A stretch of DNA of 37,236 nucleotides, from contig NZ_JQKB01000053.1 of NCBI RefSeq assembly GCF_000745835.1, positions 1-37,236 on the forward strand, in the 5' to 3' direction. Position numbers and translations under genes: made by a program. How positions within the stretch are numbered: the first letter of the stretch is position 1; every line of letters starts with the position of its first letter. This document shows positions 8,983 to 18,276 of this stretch, piece by piece. Below the pieces are notes generated by a model. The model searched no databases. It had not been told where the DNA came from and saw only the letters and a program-made list of their open reading frames with translations. The DNA comes from Belnapia moabensis DSM 16746. GTDB taxonomy: Bacteria; Pseudomonadota; Alphaproteobacteria; Acetobacterales; Acetobacteraceae.

Positions 8983-9024
8983 GCCCGTCCTCCCCTTATG
9001 CGTCCGAAGGGAAGGCTAGCCCGC

Positions 9025-9903
9025 TCATGCCGCGCTCGCCATCCGCTCAGCCTCGGCGGCGGGCGCATTGCCCTGCCACACCGACATGGCGACGAACTCC
9101 ACTGGATCATGCGTGCAGAAGACGGCGAGCGAGGCATCCGGCTCCTCCAGCAGCCGCCGCAGCCTGCCCTGGTTGGCCCAGGCGAGCCGCGCATCCCAGG
9201 CCATCGCCCGCTCATAGGCGGCGCTGCCCGCCGGGCAGCCGGGCAGGGGGGAATGAACCTCCGCCCGGTTGAAATAGCTGTCGCCCGCATGCAGCATCCA
9301 GCCGCGCGGCCCCTCGATGGCGACGCCGGCATGGCCCGCGCTATGGCCGGGCAGCGGCACCATCAGGATCTCCGGCGGCAGCCCCTCCAGCTCCGTCACC
9401 GCGTCGAAGCCGAACCAGCGCCCGGAGGTGCGGTCGGAATAGGTCCGCCACCGCGCCGTATCGCCCCATTGCCCCGGCCGGTACCGCACCCGGTCGAGCA
9501 GGGTCCGCCGCGCCCGCGCCGCCTTCGCCTCCGGCGCCATCACATGCACCGCGGCATGCGGGAAGTCGATCAGCCCGCCCGCATGGTCGAAGTCGAGATG
9601 CGTCATGACGATGTGCCGCACGTCGCGCGGCGAATGGCCGAGCCGGCGCAGATGCCGCAGCATGGTCCGGTCCGGGTCGAGGCGGAAGCGCAGCAGCGCG
9701 GCATTGACGGCCGGCAGCCGGGCCCAGGGCCGCATCACGTCGCGCAGGCCGAGGCCGGTATCGACCAGCACCAGCCCGTCCCGGTCGGTCTCGATCGCCA
9801 GGCAATGGCAGCTCAGCCGGCCGACCGCGCCCGGGCTGACGCCGTCCATGAGGGCGCCGCCAAAGGGTCGCGCCGGGCCGCAATCGAGGTGGTGGATGCG
9901 CAT
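9025..9903 (-). CDS. MBL-fold metallo-hydrolase
   Basis: This 292-residue metallo-beta-lactamase-fold protein carries HLDFDHAGG (HxDxDH zinc motif), LPGHSAGH, HAGDSYF and a terminal CTHD, a full set of ligands for two metals. The layout matches the N-acyl-homoserine-lactonase-like/quorum-quenching group of the family, but substrate cannot be assigned from sequence. I chose the ATG at 9903 because a perfect AGGAGG lies seven bases upstream; the open frame continues to 9975 without such a site. It heads a probable operon with two Rieske genes. Confidence 0.88.
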   Translation of the reverse strand: MRIHHLDCGPARPFGGALMDGVSPGAVGRLSCHCLAIETDRDGLVLVDTGLGLRDVMRPWARLPAVNAALLRFRLDPDRTMLRHLRRLGHSPRDVRHIVMTHLDFDHAGGLIDFPHAAVHVMAPEAKAARARRTLLDRVRYRPGQWGDTARWRTYSDRTSGRWFGFDAVTELEGLPPEILMVPLPGHSAGHAGVAIEGPRGWMLHAGDSYFNRAEVHSPLPGCPAGSAAYERAMAWDARLAWANQGRLRRLLEEPDASLAVFCTHDPVEFVAMSVWQGNAPAAEAERMASAA

Positions 9904-10259
9904 GCCGTGTCCTCCTGCGCGGAGGAACGGCAGGGGGGCCGCGCGGGTTGCCCGCTCCTCGGTCTCGCTTGCCATCGGCTGAGAGTTACGATATAGGAAG
10001 TTTCGCCCAGGCTCCGCCGCGCCTGCGGCACAATCCTGCTCCCGTCGCCCTCATGGCCAAGCCTGGCCCAGCCATCGTCCGGTCGTGCGGATTCGATGGA
10101 CTGGAGTTTCGCCGGTCGAACCCGCGCACCCCTCTAAACCCTTGAAATCCTAAAAATCCGCACCCTGCCCAAGCCAAATCAATGGCTTGGCGATCGCCTA
10201 CTTAAATTATTGAAGCCTTCTTGCCCCGAACAATCCTGCCATCCGAGATGACCGGAAGC
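9904..10259. other. Gene-poor spacer between the MBL cassette and lptM
   Basis: No convincing coding sequence was found in these 356 bases. The stretch around 10125-10215 is notably AT-richer than its surroundings, consistent with the end of the argH-lptM transcript and with promoter sequence for the MBL-Rieske genes. It contains one clear stem-loop at 10169-10190. Confidence 0.6.
10169..10190. terminator. Stem-loop downstream of argH-lptM, possible terminator
   Basis: CCAAGCCA-AATCAA-TGGCTTGG forms a perfect 8-bp stem with a 6-base loop, about 70 bases past the lptM stop. There is no U-run on either strand immediately after it, so it could be a weak or Rho-assisted terminator or an mRNA-stabilising hairpin. 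Confidence 0.4.
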
Positions 10260-10448
10260 CTAGCGCGCTCCCGGCACCCGTGGCGCGCCCTCCATTGGCA
10301 CCGCCCCGGGCGGCAGCGGCAGCGGGTCCGGCCTCGGATAGGCCCGCGGATAGATGATCTCCTCCTTCGGCCCCGGCATCCGCGGCGGCCCGGCCCGTCC
10401 GCAGCCGACAAGCGGCACCAGGGCCAGCAGGGCGAGCAGCAGCCGCAT
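10260..10448 (-). CDS. lptM: Small LptM-like lipoprotein
   Basis: This 62-residue protein has a short hydrophobic signal and a lipobox ending at Cys16 (LVGCGRAGPP). The CGRAGPP stretch after the lipidated cysteine matches the CGxKGPL-type start of LptM (YifL), a helper that assists disulphide maturation of the LPS translocon LptD. The rest is a proline-rich tail. The ATG overlaps the argH stop (TGATG), so it is translationally coupled to argH, an order I recall as common in proteobacteria. Short length makes the family call moderate. Confidence 0.7.
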   Translation of the reverse strand: MRLLLALLALVPLVGCGRAGPPRMPGPKEEIIYPRAYPRPDPLPLPPGAVPMEGAPRVPGAR

Positions 10449-11830
10449 CACGCCAGCCGCTCCCGCCACTCGGTCGCCATGCGCCGCACATTCTCCGGCG
10501 CCGTGCCGCCGAAGCAGGCGCGCGAGGCGACCGAGGCCTCCACCGTCAGCACGCCGAAGACGCCCTCGGTGATGCGCGGCTCGACGGCCTGCATCTCGGC
10601 CAGCGTCAGCCCGTCGAGGCCTGAGCCCTTCGCCTCCGCCTTGGCAACCAGCCGCCCCGTGACATGGTGCGCATCGCGGAAGGGCATCTTCAGCTCGCGC
10701 ACCAGCCAGTCGGCGAGGTCGGTCGCGGTGGAGAAGCCCGCGCCCGCCGCCTCGCGCAGCCGCGCCGCATCCGGCTTCATGTCGCGCACCATCCCGGCGG
10801 TCGCCGCGAGGCAGAGCGTCATCGTCTCGGCCGCGTCGAAGATGCCCTCCTTGTCCTCCTGCATGTCCTTGCCATAGGTCATCGGCAGGCCCTTCAGCAC
10901 GGTCAGCATGCCGATGAGCGCCCCCATCACCCGCCCGGTCTTGCCGCGCACCAGCTCGGCGGCATCCGGGTTGCGCTTCTGCGGCATGATGGAGGAGCCG
11001 GTGGTGAAGGCGTCCGACAGCTTGACGAAGCCGAAATAGGGGTTTGTCCAGATCACCACCTCCTCCGCGAAGCGGCTGAGATGCGTCGCGCACATCGCGC
11101 AGGCAAAGAGGAATTCCGCGGCGAAGTCGCGGCTGGCGACGGCATCCAGGCTGTTCCGCATCGGCCCATCGAAGCCGAGCGCCTCCGCCGTCATGTGCCG
11201 GTCGATGGGGAAGCCCGTGCCGCAAAGCGCCGCCGCGCCGAGCGGGTTTTCGTTCAGCCGCGTCCGGCAATCGAGCAGCCGCCCGCGGTCGCGCGACAGC
11301 ATCTCGACATAGGCGAGCATATGGTGGCCGAAGGTCGTCGGCTGCGCCGGCTGCAAATGGGTGAAGCCCGGCATCACCGTCGCCGCCTGCGCCTCCGCCT
11401 GCTCGACCAGCGCCCGCATCACATCCTCGATCTGCCCGGCCAGCCCGTCGATGGCGTCGCGCACCCAGAGCCGGACATCGAGCGCCACCTGGTCGTTCCG
11501 GCTGCGCCCAGTGTGCAGGCGCTTGCCGGCCTCGCCGATGGCCTCGGTCAGCCGCGCCTCGATATTCATGTGGATGTCCTCGAGCGCTTCGTCCCAGGGG
11601 AAGTCCCCGGTCTCGATCCGCGCTGCGATCGCCTCCAGCCCCTGCCGGATCGCGGCCTCATCCTCACTTGAGATGATCCCGACCCGCGACAACATGGCGG
11701 CATGGGCGAGGCTGCCCCGGATGTCCTGCCGCCACATCTTGCGGTCGAAGCCGATCGAGGCGTTGATCGCCTGCATGATGGCGGAGGGACCGGCGGCGAA
11801 GCGGCCGCCCCATTGGGAGTTACTGGACAC
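10448..11830 (-). CDS. argH: Argininosuccinate lyase
   Basis: This 460-residue enzyme catalyses the last step of arginine synthesis, splitting argininosuccinate into arginine and fumarate. The N-terminus [11 protein letters not shown], the [11 protein letters not shown] block and the superfamily signature [12 protein letters not shown] are all present, and the length fits the family (about 457). I place the start at the GTG at 11830: it gives the usual short leader before QWGGRF, and GGAAAG lies ten bases upstream. The open frame runs further to 12124 but that part is antisense to tlpA and has no ArgH homology. Its start codon is one base from that of tlpA. Confidence 0.95.
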   Translation of the reverse strand: MSSNSQWGGRFAAGPSAIMQAINASIGFDRKMWRQDIRGSLAHAAMLSRVGIISSEDEAAIRQGLEAIAARIETGDFPWDEALEDIHMNIEARLTEAIGEAGKRLHTGRSRNDQVALDVRLWVRDAIDGLAGQIEDVMRALVEQAEAQAATVMPGFTHLQPAQPTTFGHHMLAYVEMLSRDRGRLLDCRTRLNENPLGAAALCGTGFPIDRHMTAEALGFDGPMRNSLDAVASRDFAAEFLFACAMCATHLSRFAEEVVIWTNPYFGFVKLSDAFTTGSSIMPQKRNPDAAELVRGKTGRVMGALIGMLTVLKGLPMTYGKDMQEDKEGIFDAAETMTLCLAATAGMVRDMKPDAARLREAAGAGFSTATDLADWLVRELKMPFRDAHHVTGRLVAKAEAKGSGLDGLTLAEMQAVEPRITEGVFGVLTVEASVASRACFGGTAPENVRRMATEWRERLA

Positions 11831-11831
11831 G

Positions 11832-12407
11832 ATGGCTGCGCTTTCCGGACTGCGTGCGACCCGCCGGACGATGGCCCTGGCGGCGGCCGGGACCCTAGCG
11901 GGCGCCGCCCTCGGGCGCAAAGCCCTGGCCGCGAAGCTGGCCGAATCCGCGCCGAAGCCGCTGCCGGAGTTCAGCTTCACCGATGCCGATGGCAAGCCGC
12001 ACACCGTCGCCGACTTCGCCGGCAAGGGGCTGCTGATCAATCTCTGGGCCACCTGGTGCCCGCCCTGCGTCGCCGAGATGCCGGCGCTCGACCGCGCCCA
12101 GGCGGCGCTGGCGGCGGAAGGCATCGTGATCCTCGCCCTCTCCTCCGACCGCGGCGGCCGCGCGATGGTCGAGCCCTTCTACCGCGACAAGGGCATCCGC
12201 CAGCTCGGCCTCTGGCTCGACCCGCGCGGCGCGGCGAGCCGGGCCCTCGGCGCCCGCGGCCTGCCGACGACGCTGGTGGTGGACCGCGAGGGCCGCGAGC
12301 GGGCGCGGGCGGAAGGCGACCAGCCCTGGGACTCGCCCGAGATGCTGGCCGCGATCCGCCGCCTCGTCGGCCCGCCCCTGGCAACGCCGGACCAGGGGCG
12401 GACCTAG
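11832..12407 (+). CDS. TlpA-family thioredoxin-fold protein
   Basis: This 191-residue exported protein has a twin-arginine-like signal ([20 protein letters not shown]), then a thioredoxin fold with the redox motif WCPPC (Cys76, Cys79) in [19 protein letters not shown] and a cis-Pro region (GLPTTLVVD). It would act in the periplasm as a thiol reductant for substrates such as cytochrome c or other metalloproteins. Linkage to argH in divergent orientation is a recurrent alphaproteobacterial arrangement. The ATG leaves no intergenic space to argH. The 3' end overlaps the convergent Bug gene by four bases. Confidence 0.9.
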   Translation: MAALSGLRATRRTMALAAAGTLAGAALGRKALAAKLAESAPKPLPEFSFTDADGKPHTVADFAGKGLLINLWATWCPPCVAEMPALDRAQAALAAEGIVILALSSDRGGRAMVEPFYRDKGIRQLGLWLDPRGAASRALGARGLPTTLVVDREGRERARAEGDQPWDSPEMLAAIRRLVGPPLATPDQGRT

Positions 12408-13378
12408 GGCTCCAGCTTCACCCCGGTCCGCTCGACCACGGTGCGGAACTTGGCGACTTCCCGCACGAGGAAGGCCCGTGCATCGGCCGGGGCATTGGGC
12501 GCCGTCCAGGCATCGACGCCCGCCGTCAGCAGCCGCTGCTGCAAGGCCGGCTCGGCCAAAGAGGCGACCAGCGCCCGGTTCAGCGCCGCCTGCACCTGCG
12601 CCGGCATGTTGGGCGGGCCGAGGAGGATGTTCCAGGTGGCGATGTCGTAGCCGGGCACGCCGGCCTCGGCGAGCGTCGGCAGGTCGGGGAAGGAGGGGAA
12701 GCGCCGGTTGCCCGTCACCGCGATGCCGCGGACCATCCCGTCCCGCACCTGCTGCGCGGCCGAGGCCAGCACGGCGATGCCGAACTGCCCTTCGCCCTGG
12801 AAGATCGCCGTCAGCATCTGCCCGCCGCTGCGATAGGGGATGTGGACGAAGCGGGTCTTGAGGTCGAGCGCCAGCATCTCGGGTGCCAGATGCACGATCG
12901 TGCCGACGCCGGAGGTGGCATAGGTGATGCTCTCGGGCGGGGCGGCGCGCAGCCGGGCCAGCACCTCCGGCGCGGTGGTGGCGGGGAAGTCCTTGTTGAC
13001 GATCATCAGCAGCGGCGCGGTGCCGATGACGCCGAGATGCGAGAAGTCCGCCACCGGGTCGTAGCGCGTGCCGCCCACCAGCGCCGCCGGGGCGATGGCG
13101 TGGGAGGAACTCTCGACCAGCATGATGGTGTGCCCATCAGGCGCCTGCCGCCGCAACCAGTCGCTGGCGACGATGCCCGCGGCGCCCGGCCGGTTCTCCA
13201 CCACCACCCGCGCCTCCGGCCCGAGATTGGCGGCGAGCCGGTCCGCCAGCAGCCGCGCGGCGATATCGGTGGAGCCGCCCGGTGCATAGCCGGTGGCGAG
13301 GGTGATCGGCCGGTCGGGGAAGGCCGCCGCCGGCAGGGCAGCCAGCAGGAGCGGCAGGGCAAGCAGCAGGCGGCGCAT
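12404..13378 (-). CDS. Bug-family tripartite tricarboxylate transporter substrate-binding protein
   Basis: This 324-residue periplasmic protein has a Sec signal peptide (MRRLLLALPLLLAALPAAA) and the Bug fold: FPDRPITLATGYAPGGSTDIAAR, VVENRPGAAGIVASDWL, and a conserved C-terminal LAEAGVPGYD. Such proteins bind carboxylates or aromatic acids for a TctAB permease. No tctA or tctB is nearby, as is common for these expanded families. It sits 31 bases upstream-to-downstream from the unknown protein and LDH2 genes on the same strand and may be co-transcribed with them, suggesting a hydroxy-acid ligand. Confidence 0.92.
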   Translation of the reverse strand: MRRLLLALPLLLAALPAAAFPDRPITLATGYAPGGSTDIAARLLADRLAANLGPEARVVVENRPGAAGIVASDWLRRQAPDGHTIMLVESSSHAIAPAALVGGTRYDPVADFSHLGVIGTAPLLMIVNKDFPATTAPEVLARLRAAPPESITYATSGVGTIVHLAPEMLALDLKTRFVHIPYRSGGQMLTAIFQGEGQFGIAVLASAAQQVRDGMVRGIAVTGNRRFPSFPDLPTLAEAGVPGYDIATWNILLGPPNMPAQVQAALNRALVASLAEPALQQRLLTAGVDAWTAPNAPADARAFLVREVAKFRTVVERTGVKLEP

Positions 13379-13409
13379 TATGGTTGTTCCTCCCCGGTTG
13401 GTCCTGACT

Positions 13410-14150
13410 TCAGCGATCCGGCGGCGTCCGGCCGTTGACCCGCCCCATCAGCCCGAGATCGATCGCTATGCGATAGACCGTGGCGGCGAAGCCCGGGCTG
13501 CCGGCCAACGCCGCGAGCCGCAGCCGCGCCGCCGGCTCCGCCACCAGCCGCTCCAGCGCCGGCCCGTCATCGGGCAGGGGGAGGGCAGGGATGACCGGCC
13601 CACGCTGCGGCGGCGTGCCAAGCAGCAGCCGCTCCACCGCGCGGCTGTCGAGTGAGACGACGGCACCGCAGGTCATCGGCAGATCCTCGTCTGGCCGGGC
13701 GATCCGGGCGCCGACCAGCGCCCCCGGCGCCCGGTCGCGGTCGAGGAAACGGTCCCAGATCACCAGGGGCTCGCCACCGGGGAAGCTCTCGGCGCGGACG
13801 CCGCCTTCCGGGTTGGGGCCGAGGATACGCCAGAGGCCAAAGGACGCCGCCATCAGCGCCTCCAGCATCCTATGCTCCTCGCTGCCGGGCGGCGCTTCCT
13901 CAGCGCGTGCCTGCCGCTCGATGGCGCGGCTGTGCTCACCGAGCGGATCGAGCACGCCGAGGTCGAAGACCACGGCGAGCTGCATCGGGTCCGCCGGCAC
14001 CACCTGCTTACCGTCCCAGAGCGAGAGGGCGCGCGCCTGCTGCGCCAGGCTCGCCAGCGGGATGCGCTTCGAGGCGTCCGTCAGGATGCGCCGGCGGATG
14101 GCCGCATAGCGGCCATAGCGCGCGGCGGCGGTCAGCGCGTCGTCGCTCAA
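13410..14150 (-). CDS. Uncharacterised protein, 246 aa, TTG start
   Basis: I do not recognise this protein. The frame is open with strong GC3 bias down to 13410, and it must begin close to the end of the LDH2 gene. The best start is TTG at 14150, which overlaps the LDH2 stop in a TTGA, giving LSDDALTAAARYGRYAAIRRRIL. No ATG occurs before residue 50. The protein is soluble with no signal peptide or membrane segment. It has a basic helical N-terminus and a middle segment (MLEALMAASFGLWRIL) that may be an amphipathic helix. Coupling to an NAD-dependent oxidoreductase suggests a metabolic accessory role, but that is inference only. Confidence 0.65.
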   Translation of the reverse strand: MSDDALTAAARYGRYAAIRRRILTDASKRIPLASLAQQARALSLWDGKQVVPADPMQLAVVFDLGVLDPLGEHSRAIERQARAEEAPPGSEEHRMLEALMAASFGLWRILGPNPEGGVRAESFPGGEPLVIWDRFLDRDRAPGALVGARIARPDEDLPMTCGAVVSLDSRAVERLLLGTPPQRGPVIPALPLPDDGPALERLVAEPAARLRLAALAGSPGFAATVYRIAIDLGLMGRVNGRTPPDR

Positions 14151-15232
14151 CTCGGGACGGTCACGCCGAGCTTGCGGGCGCAGCCGACGATGCCGGCCCA
14201 GGTATCCGGCTGCAGCGGCACGCCGTTCGCCAGGCGCTCCGCCTTCAGCCGCGCCTCGGTCTCGCCGGGCGCCAGCACCTCGCCGCCGGGCTTCGACGGC
14301 CGGCAGGACTTCACCCAGGTGACGTAGTCCTCCGCCGCCTGCTTGAAGGCAGCCTCGGTGCCGAAATGCCGCGGCGAGATGTAGATCGAGAGCATGCCAT
14401 TGGCGATCCGCCCGCGCGCATCGATCGGGCCGGAGCAGCCGCCGCCGGTGAAGGCGCCCGCCAGCAGCTCGCACATGAAGGCAAGGCCCGAGCCCTTGTG
14501 CTCGCCGAAGGCGCGGATGGCGCCGAGCCCGTTGGCCGGGTTGCGCGGCCCGACTTGGTCATACTCGCCATAAAGCGTGTGCGGGTCGCCCGAGAGGCGC
14601 CCGTCGGGCTCGATCAGCGCGTCGGGCGGCAGCGGCTTGCCGCCATTGGAGGCGACGAGGACCTTGCCCTCGGCGACATGCGAAGTGGCGAAGTCGAGCA
14701 CGACGGGCGGGTCGGTCGGCACGCCGACGCTGAAGGGCGCGGTCGAGAAGCGCCGCTCCGTCCCGCCGAAGGGGGCGACCAGCACGCTGCCGGCCACATT
14801 GACGAAATGGATGGAGATCAGCCCGGCGGCGAGCGCCTGCTCCGCATAGGCGCCGATGCGGCCGACATGCCCGGCATTGCGCAGCGCAATGATGGCCGTG
14901 CCATGCTGCTGCGCCCGCTCGATGCCCATCGCCGTCGCCTGCGGCGCGACCGTCTGGCCGAAGCCGTAATGCCCGTCGAGCAGGGCAAAGGCGCCGCCAT
15001 CGGTGACGACCTCGGCCTGTTGCCCGGCGACGACATAGCCGGCCTGCTGCCACTCGACGTAGCGCGGCACCCGGGCCACGCCATGGCTGTCATGCCCGGC
15101 GAGATTGGCGCCGAGCAGGTGCTCGGCGATGCGCTCGGCCTCGGCCGCATCGCAGCCATTGGCGCGGAAGATGTTGCCGACGAGGTCAGCGAGGGGTCGG
15201 GCGCCAATCAGCACCGGTTGATAGTCTGCCAT
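14147..15232 (-). CDS. LDH2/MDH2 family NAD(P)-dependent oxidoreductase
   Basis: This 361-residue enzyme belongs to the malate/L-lactate/ureidoglycolate/2,3-diketogulonate dehydrogenase family, which has a non-Rossmann NAD fold. The family signature GHDSHGVARVPRY, with catalytic His50, and the nucleotide-binding segment NAGHVGRIGAYAEQA are present, together with VLDFATSHVAEGKV and GEHKGSGLAFMCELLAGA. Substrate specificity in this family is not readable from sequence; a 2-hydroxy acid is expected. The neighbouring Bug binding protein supports carboxylate use. It begins 32 bases downstream of the ABC transporter operon on the same strand. Confidence 0.92.
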   Translation of the reverse strand: MADYQPVLIGARPLADLVGNIFRANGCDAAEAERIAEHLLGANLAGHDSHGVARVPRYVEWQQAGYVVAGQQAEVVTDGGAFALLDGHYGFGQTVAPQATAMGIERAQQHGTAIIALRNAGHVGRIGAYAEQALAAGLISIHFVNVAGSVLVAPFGGTERRFSTAPFSVGVPTDPPVVLDFATSHVAEGKVLVASNGGKPLPPDALIEPDGRLSGDPHTLYGEYDQVGPRNPANGLGAIRAFGEHKGSGLAFMCELLAGAFTGGGCSGPIDARGRIANGMLSIYISPRHFGTEAAFKQAAEDYVTWVKSCRPSKPGGEVLAPGETEARLKAERLANGVPLQPDTWAGIVGCARKLGVTVPS

Positions 15233-15264
15233 GGCCCGATCCTAATCCCTCCGCCACTCCTCGG

Positions 15265-16368
15265 CTACAGCACCAGATCGGTCTTCGGGTCGATCATGTG
15301 CATCTGGTCCATGTCGACCGCCATGGCGGCGGGCTTGCCCGGCGCCACCTCCACCGCCGGATCGAAGCGGGCGCAGATCTCGTGCCCCTCGACCCAGAAA
15401 TGCAGCAGCGTCTCCATCCCCATCGGCTCGACCACCTCGGGCGCCGCCTCGAAATGGGCGATGTTCGGCCGGTGCTCGTTCGGGTGCGGCTCGGTCAGGT
15501 GCTCCGGGCGGATGCCGAAGAGCAGGTCGCGCCCGACATGAGGTGCGTAGCGCGCGGTGCGGGAAGCCGGCACCGGCAGCACGGCCCGGTCCGTCATGCG
15601 GACGACGAGGCCACCACTGGTCTCCTCCAGCCGGGCGGGAATGAAATTCATCGACGGGCTGCCGATGAAGCCGGCGACGAAGCGGGTCTTCGGGTGGTGG
15701 TAAAGCTCCTGCGGCGGGCCGACCTGCTCGATCTTGCCGTGGTTCATCACCACCACCCGATCGGCGAGCGTCATCGCCTCGACCTGGTCATGGGTGACGT
15801 AGACGGTGGTGGTGCGAACGGTCTGGTGGACCTTCTTGATCTCGGTCCGCATCTGTACGCGCAGCTTGGCGTCGAGGTTGGAGAGCGGCTCGTCGAACAG
15901 GAAGACCTTCGGGTCGCGCACGATGGCGCGGCCCATGGCGACGCGCTGCCGCTGGCCGCCCGAGAGCGCCTTCGGCTTGCGGTCGAGCAGCATGCCGATG
16001 TCGAGGATCCTGGCTGCATTCTCGACCCGGCGCTTGATCTCGCCCTTATCGAATTTCCGCAAGGTCAGACCGAAGGCCATGTTGTCGTAGACGGTCATGT
16101 GCGGGTAGAGCGCATAGTTCTGGAACACCATGGCGATGTCCCGGTCGCGCGGGGGCACGTCGTTGACGACCGTGCCGCCGATGTCGATCTCGCCGCCCGA
16201 GATCTCCTCGAGCCCCGCGATCATCCGCAGCGTCGTCGACTTGCCGCAGCCGGAGGGGCCGACCAGCACCACGAACTCATGGTCGGCGATGTCGAGGTCG
16301 ATCCCCTTCACCGCCTGGACGCCACCCTCGTATTCCTTAACGACCTTGCGCAGATGCACCTGTGCCAT
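15265..16368 (-). CDS. Carbohydrate ABC importer ATPase, UgpC/MalK-type
   Basis: This 367-residue ATPase powers the adjacent sugar importer. Walker A is GPSGCGKST (about 37-45), the signature is [17 protein letters not shown], Walker B is [13 protein letters not shown], and the switch His lies in [10 protein letters not shown]. After residue 240 a MalK-like regulatory OB domain follows ([12 protein letters not shown]). The C-terminus ends [10 protein letters not shown]. It is the last gene of the operon, 8 bases after the inner permease gene. Sugar specificity could be alpha-glucosides, glycerol 3-phosphate or polyols. Confidence 0.95.
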   Translation of the reverse strand: MAQVHLRKVVKEYEGGVQAVKGIDLDIADHEFVVLVGPSGCGKSTTLRMIAGLEEISGGEIDIGGTVVNDVPPRDRDIAMVFQNYALYPHMTVYDNMAFGLTLRKFDKGEIKRRVENAARILDIGMLLDRKPKALSGGQRQRVAMGRAIVRDPKVFLFDEPLSNLDAKLRVQMRTEIKKVHQTVRTTTVYVTHDQVEAMTLADRVVVMNHGKIEQVGPPQELYHHPKTRFVAGFIGSPSMNFIPARLEETSGGLVVRMTDRAVLPVPASRTARYAPHVGRDLLFGIRPEHLTEPHPNEHRPNIAHFEAAPEVVEPMGMETLLHFWVEGHEICARFDPAVEVAPGKPAAMAVDMDQMHMIDPKTDLVL

Positions 16369-16376
16369 GGCGCGGC

Positions 16377-17273
16377 TTATCCCTTCGTCGCACCGGCGGT
16401 CAGGCCGGCGATGTAATAATCCATGAGGAAGGCGTAGACGACCACCGGCGGCAGCGCCGCCATCAGCGCGCCCGCCATGATCTGACCCCAGGCGAAGGTG
16501 TCGCCGCGGATGAGCTGGGAGACGACGCCGATGGTGAGCGGCATGTGCTCCGGCGTGGTCACGAAGGCCGTCGGGTAGACAAAGGCCGCCCAGGAGACGG
16601 TGAAGGCGAAGATCGTCGCCGCGATGATGCCGGGCAGCGCCACGGGGATGAAGATCTTGGTCAGCATCTGCATCCAGCCGGCGCCGTCGATCAGCGCCGC
16701 CTCGTCCAGCTCCTTCGGGATGGAGGCGAAGTAGCCGATCATGATCCAGGTGCAGAAGGGCACCGTCAGCGTCGGGTAGATCAGGATCAGGCCCCAGATG
16801 GAGTTCAGCAGGCCGAGGCTGCCGACGATCTGGTAGAGCGGGATGAAGAGCAGCGTGTCCGGCACCAGGTAGGTGAGGAAGACGCCGGTCGCCAAGGCCT
16901 GGCTGCCCCAGAACTTCATCCGCGCCAGCGAGAATGCCGCCAGCACCGAGATCACCATGGAGATGGCGACGACGCAGAGGGTGATGATCACGCTGTTGAC
17001 GAAGAAGCCGCGAAAGAGCGGGTTGGCGATCAGCTCCTTGTAGTTCTCGAGCGTCGGCGCCCGGACGAGCCAGGGATTGCCCGAGAGATTCGAGATCTCG
17101 GAGCTGCTCTTCAGGCTGGTGACCAGCATGTAGAAGGGCGGGGCGAGGAAGATGATCGTCGCCACGATCAGCGAGGCATAGGCCGTCCAGAGCGCCCAGC
17201 GGCGCTCCGACCGGAGGCTGCCGAGCTTCTTTCCCGTGTAGGAGGCGATGGTGTTCGCGGTGCTGGCGGACAT
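16377..17273 (-). CDS. Carbohydrate ABC importer permease, MalG/UgpE-type
   Basis: This 298-residue membrane protein is one half of the translocation channel. It has six predicted helices and the EAA loop ([31 protein letters not shown]) that docks on the ATPase. I prefer the ATG at 17273, which overlaps the previous stop as TGATG; a GTG just upstream at 17276 would add one residue. It lies between the other permease and the ATPase gene. Confidence 0.94.
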   Translation of the reverse strand: MSASTANTIASYTGKKLGSLRSERRWALWTAYASLIVATIIFLAPPFYMLVTSLKSSSEISNLSGNPWLVRAPTLENYKELIANPLFRGFFVNSVIITLCVVAISMVISVLAAFSLARMKFWGSQALATGVFLTYLVPDTLLFIPLYQIVGSLGLLNSIWGLILIYPTLTVPFCTWIMIGYFASIPKELDEAALIDGAGWMQMLTKIFIPVALPGIIAATIFAFTVSWAAFVYPTAFVTTPEHMPLTIGVVSQLIRGDTFAWGQIMAGALMAALPPVVVYAFLMDYYIAGLTAGATKG

Positions 17274-18214
17274 CACATCTGCTCCTTGTTGCGGCGGTTG
17301 ATGCCGCGGAGGATGAAGTAGGCGAAGACCGCGAGCACCGGGAACATGAAGAGGCTCACGGCGGCGCCGCGCGGCAGGTTGCCGGACAGGATGCCGACCT
17401 GGAAGGCGTAGGAGGCGAAGACCTGCGTCAGGTCACGCGGCCCGCCATTGGTGAGCACCCGGACGATGTCGTAGTTGGCGAAGGTCACGATCAGGCTGAA
17501 CAGCACGGTGATGGAAATGATGTTCTGCATCATCGGCAGCGTGACGTAGCGCAGACCCTGCCAGCCCGTGGCGCCATCGATGGCGGCCGCCTCGTAGAGC
17601 TGGTCGGGCACCGATTTCAGCGCCGCCAGGTACATGATCATGAAGAAGGGCGAGCCGTACCAGACATTCACCAGGATGACCGAGAAGCGCGCCCACCAGG
17701 GCTCGCCCAGCCAGGGCACGGCCGGCACGGCGAAGATGTTCAGCAGCCAATTGATGGAGGAGTAGGACGGGTCGAACATCCACCACCAGCCGAGCGTGGA
17801 CAGCGCCGGCGGGATGACCCAGGGGATGAGCAGCATGCCGCGCCACTTCCGCTGCCCCTTGGCCGGGATGTGGTGGAGCATATGCGCCAGCCAGAAGCCG
17901 ATCAGCGCCTTGGCGATCACCGCCCCGACGGCGAAGATGCAGGACTGCATGATCACCATCCAGAAGGTGTCGCTCTCGAGCAGGATCTCGAAATTGCCGA
18001 GGCCGATATTGGCGGTCATCCGCCGGTTGAGCGTCGAGAGCCACATGGCATAGCCGGCCGGATAGACCACCAGCCCGCCGATGAGCGCGATCAGCGGCAG
18101 CGCCATCAGGAAGGCGATGGTGGACCGCCGCCTGGCGAAGCGCTGCATGGTGTTGGCGCGCCCGCTCCCGGCCGCTGCCGGTGCGCCGGCGACAAGAGTG
18201 CCGTCCGCGGCCAT
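17273..18214 (-). CDS. Carbohydrate ABC importer permease, MalF/UgpA-type
   Basis: This 313-residue membrane protein is the second channel subunit. A cytoplasmic N-terminus of about 35 residues is followed by six helices and an EAA loop ([28 protein letters not shown]). I chose the ATG at 18214 because GGGAGGA sits six bases upstream; the frame is open to 18256 but that extension has no ribosome site. It follows the binding-protein gene after a 62-base spacer that contains a strong stem-loop. Confidence 0.94.
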   Translation of the reverse strand: MAADGTLVAGAPAAAGSGRANTMQRFARRRSTIAFLMALPLIALIGGLVVYPAGYAMWLSTLNRRMTANIGLGNFEILLESDTFWMVIMQSCIFAVGAVIAKALIGFWLAHMLHHIPAKGQRKWRGMLLIPWVIPPALSTLGWWWMFDPSYSSINWLLNIFAVPAVPWLGEPWWARFSVILVNVWYGSPFFMIMYLAALKSVPDQLYEAAAIDGATGWQGLRYVTLPMMQNIISITVLFSLIVTFANYDIVRVLTNGGPRDLTQVFASYAFQVGILSGNLPRGAAVSLFMFPVLAVFAYFILRGINRRNKEQM

Positions 18215-18244
18215 GATCCGTCCTCCCTGGGTAGTAGCAAGCGT

Positions 18245-18268
18245 GGCGGGCGGCACCGGCCGCCCGCC
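18245..18268 (-). promoter_or_regulatory. Intercistronic stem-loop between binding-protein and permease genes
   Basis: GGCGGGCGG-CACCGG-CCGCCCGCC forms a 9-bp perfect stem that extends to 10 bp with an ACCG tetraloop, eight bases after the binding-protein stop. This is the position where ABC importer operons often carry an mRNA-stabilising or attenuating hairpin (as between malE and malF). It would let the binding protein be made in excess over the permeases. Confidence 0.6.
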
Positions 18269-18276
18269 CGTGATCG

